Part shown: one piece after another, positions 5,926 to 6,176 of the stretch
How positions within the stretch are numbered: the first letter of the stretch is position 1
Layout: each line of letters opens with the position of its first letter
Notes under the pieces: model-generated
Told to the model about the DNA's origin: nothing
Seen by the model: the letters and a program-made list of their open reading frames with translations, nothing else
Database searches by the model: none
Position numbers and translations under genes: made by a program
Assembly (NCBI GenBank): GCA_002746365.1
Contig: NVWZ01000021.1
Span: forward strand, 10,700 to 16,875
Source of the DNA: Thiotrichaceae bacterium
GTDB taxonomy: Bacteria; Pseudomonadota; Gammaproteobacteria; SZUA-229
Direction: 5' to 3'
Length of the DNA stretch: 6,176 bases

Positions 5926-6176
5926 ATGAAAACAAAAAAATTACTCTATTTACATGGTTTTAATAGCTCGCCGGAATCACACAAAGCTCAGCTGATAACA
6001 CAGTACTTACGTGAACAAAATTGCCTGGATTGTCTTATCTGTCCGCAGATACCGGTGGTACCGGTAGAAGCAAAAGACTTTCTCGAACAATTGGTCGAAG
6101 ATGCTTTACAAGAACACGAATTAAGTTTTGTTGGTAGTTCGCTCGGTGGCTATTATGCCACTTATCTTGCAGAAAA
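5926..6176 (+). CDS. yqiA: YqiA-like alpha/beta-hydrolase esterase (3' truncated by window)
   Basis: The first 83 complete codons are visible of a family length near 190. The sequence begins with a beta strand and the oxyanion motif LLYLHGFNSSPES (residues 6-18), then CPQIPVVP (39-46) and the nucleophile elbow GSSLGGYYATYL (70-81) with Ser72 as the predicted nucleophile. This matches the E. coli YqiA start (LLYLHGFNSSP, VGSSLGGYYAT) closely. YqiA is a cytoplasmic serine esterase active on short acyl esters; its physiological substrate is unclear. The catalytic Asp and His would lie beyond the window. A TAA at 5911-5913 closes the frame upstream, so ATG 5926 is the first possible ATG, but no Shine-Dalgarno precedes it. 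The gene follows 315 bp of repeat-rich non-coding DNA after the HU-like gene's terminator, so it should have its own promoter. In E. coli yqiA is followed by parE; here that cannot be seen. Confidence 0.9.
   Translation, partial: MKTKKLLYLHGFNSSPESHKAQLITQYLREQNCLDCLICPQIPVVPVEAKDFLEQLVEDALQEHELSFVGSSLGGYYATYLAE

Overview
The window is a chromosomal housekeeping segment from a gammaproteobacterium, all genes on the + strand. The evidence is the gene order pyrG-kdsA-eno-ftsB-ispD-ispF, the FtsB type, and a YqiA-type esterase. Base composition is moderately AT-rich (about 40-45% G+C by eye). The KdsA has the cysteine-containing, metal-dependent type of active site, not the asparagine type of E. 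coli and Pseudomonas. That points away from the enterics and pseudomonads, but I cannot name the genus.

Layout. 1-762: C-terminal glutaminase half of CTP synthase (pyrG). 763-892: a gap with a small tandem repeat just before the kdsA ribosome site. 893-1726: kdsA (KDO-8-phosphate synthase). 1727-1807: a gap with an 11-bp-stem hairpin. 1808-3088: eno (enolase). 3115-3396: ftsB (divisome protein). 3415-3572: a REP/MITE-like inverted-repeat element inserted between ftsB and ispD. 3582-4319 and 4332-4835: ispD and ispF, two steps of the MEP isoprenoid pathway, 12 bp apart. 4836-5134: an AT-rich non-coding gap with a likely terminator and the leader of the next gene. 5135-5554: a HU-family DNA-binding protein with a lysine-rich, histone H1-like N-terminal tail, followed by a strong intrinsic terminator (5573-5610). 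5611-5925: a non-coding gap with a G+C-rich patch, a 78-bp imperfect palindrome of dispersed-repeat type, a run of degenerate ~20-bp tandem repeats and a small perfect palindrome. 5926-6176: start of a yqiA-like esterase, cut by the window end.

The genes serve core growth: nucleotide supply (CTP, also needed for CMP-KDO and for the IspD step), the KDO sugar of lipopolysaccharide, phosphoenolpyruvate from enolase (a KdsA substrate), cell division, isoprenoid precursors, and nucleoid structure.

I see no new multi-gene system. The unusual content is in the gaps: at least two and perhaps four unrelated dispersed-repeat-like sequences. One of them abuts the ispD start codon and could supply its translation signals. 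The HU/H1-like hybrid protein and the metal-type KdsA are the most notable proteins.
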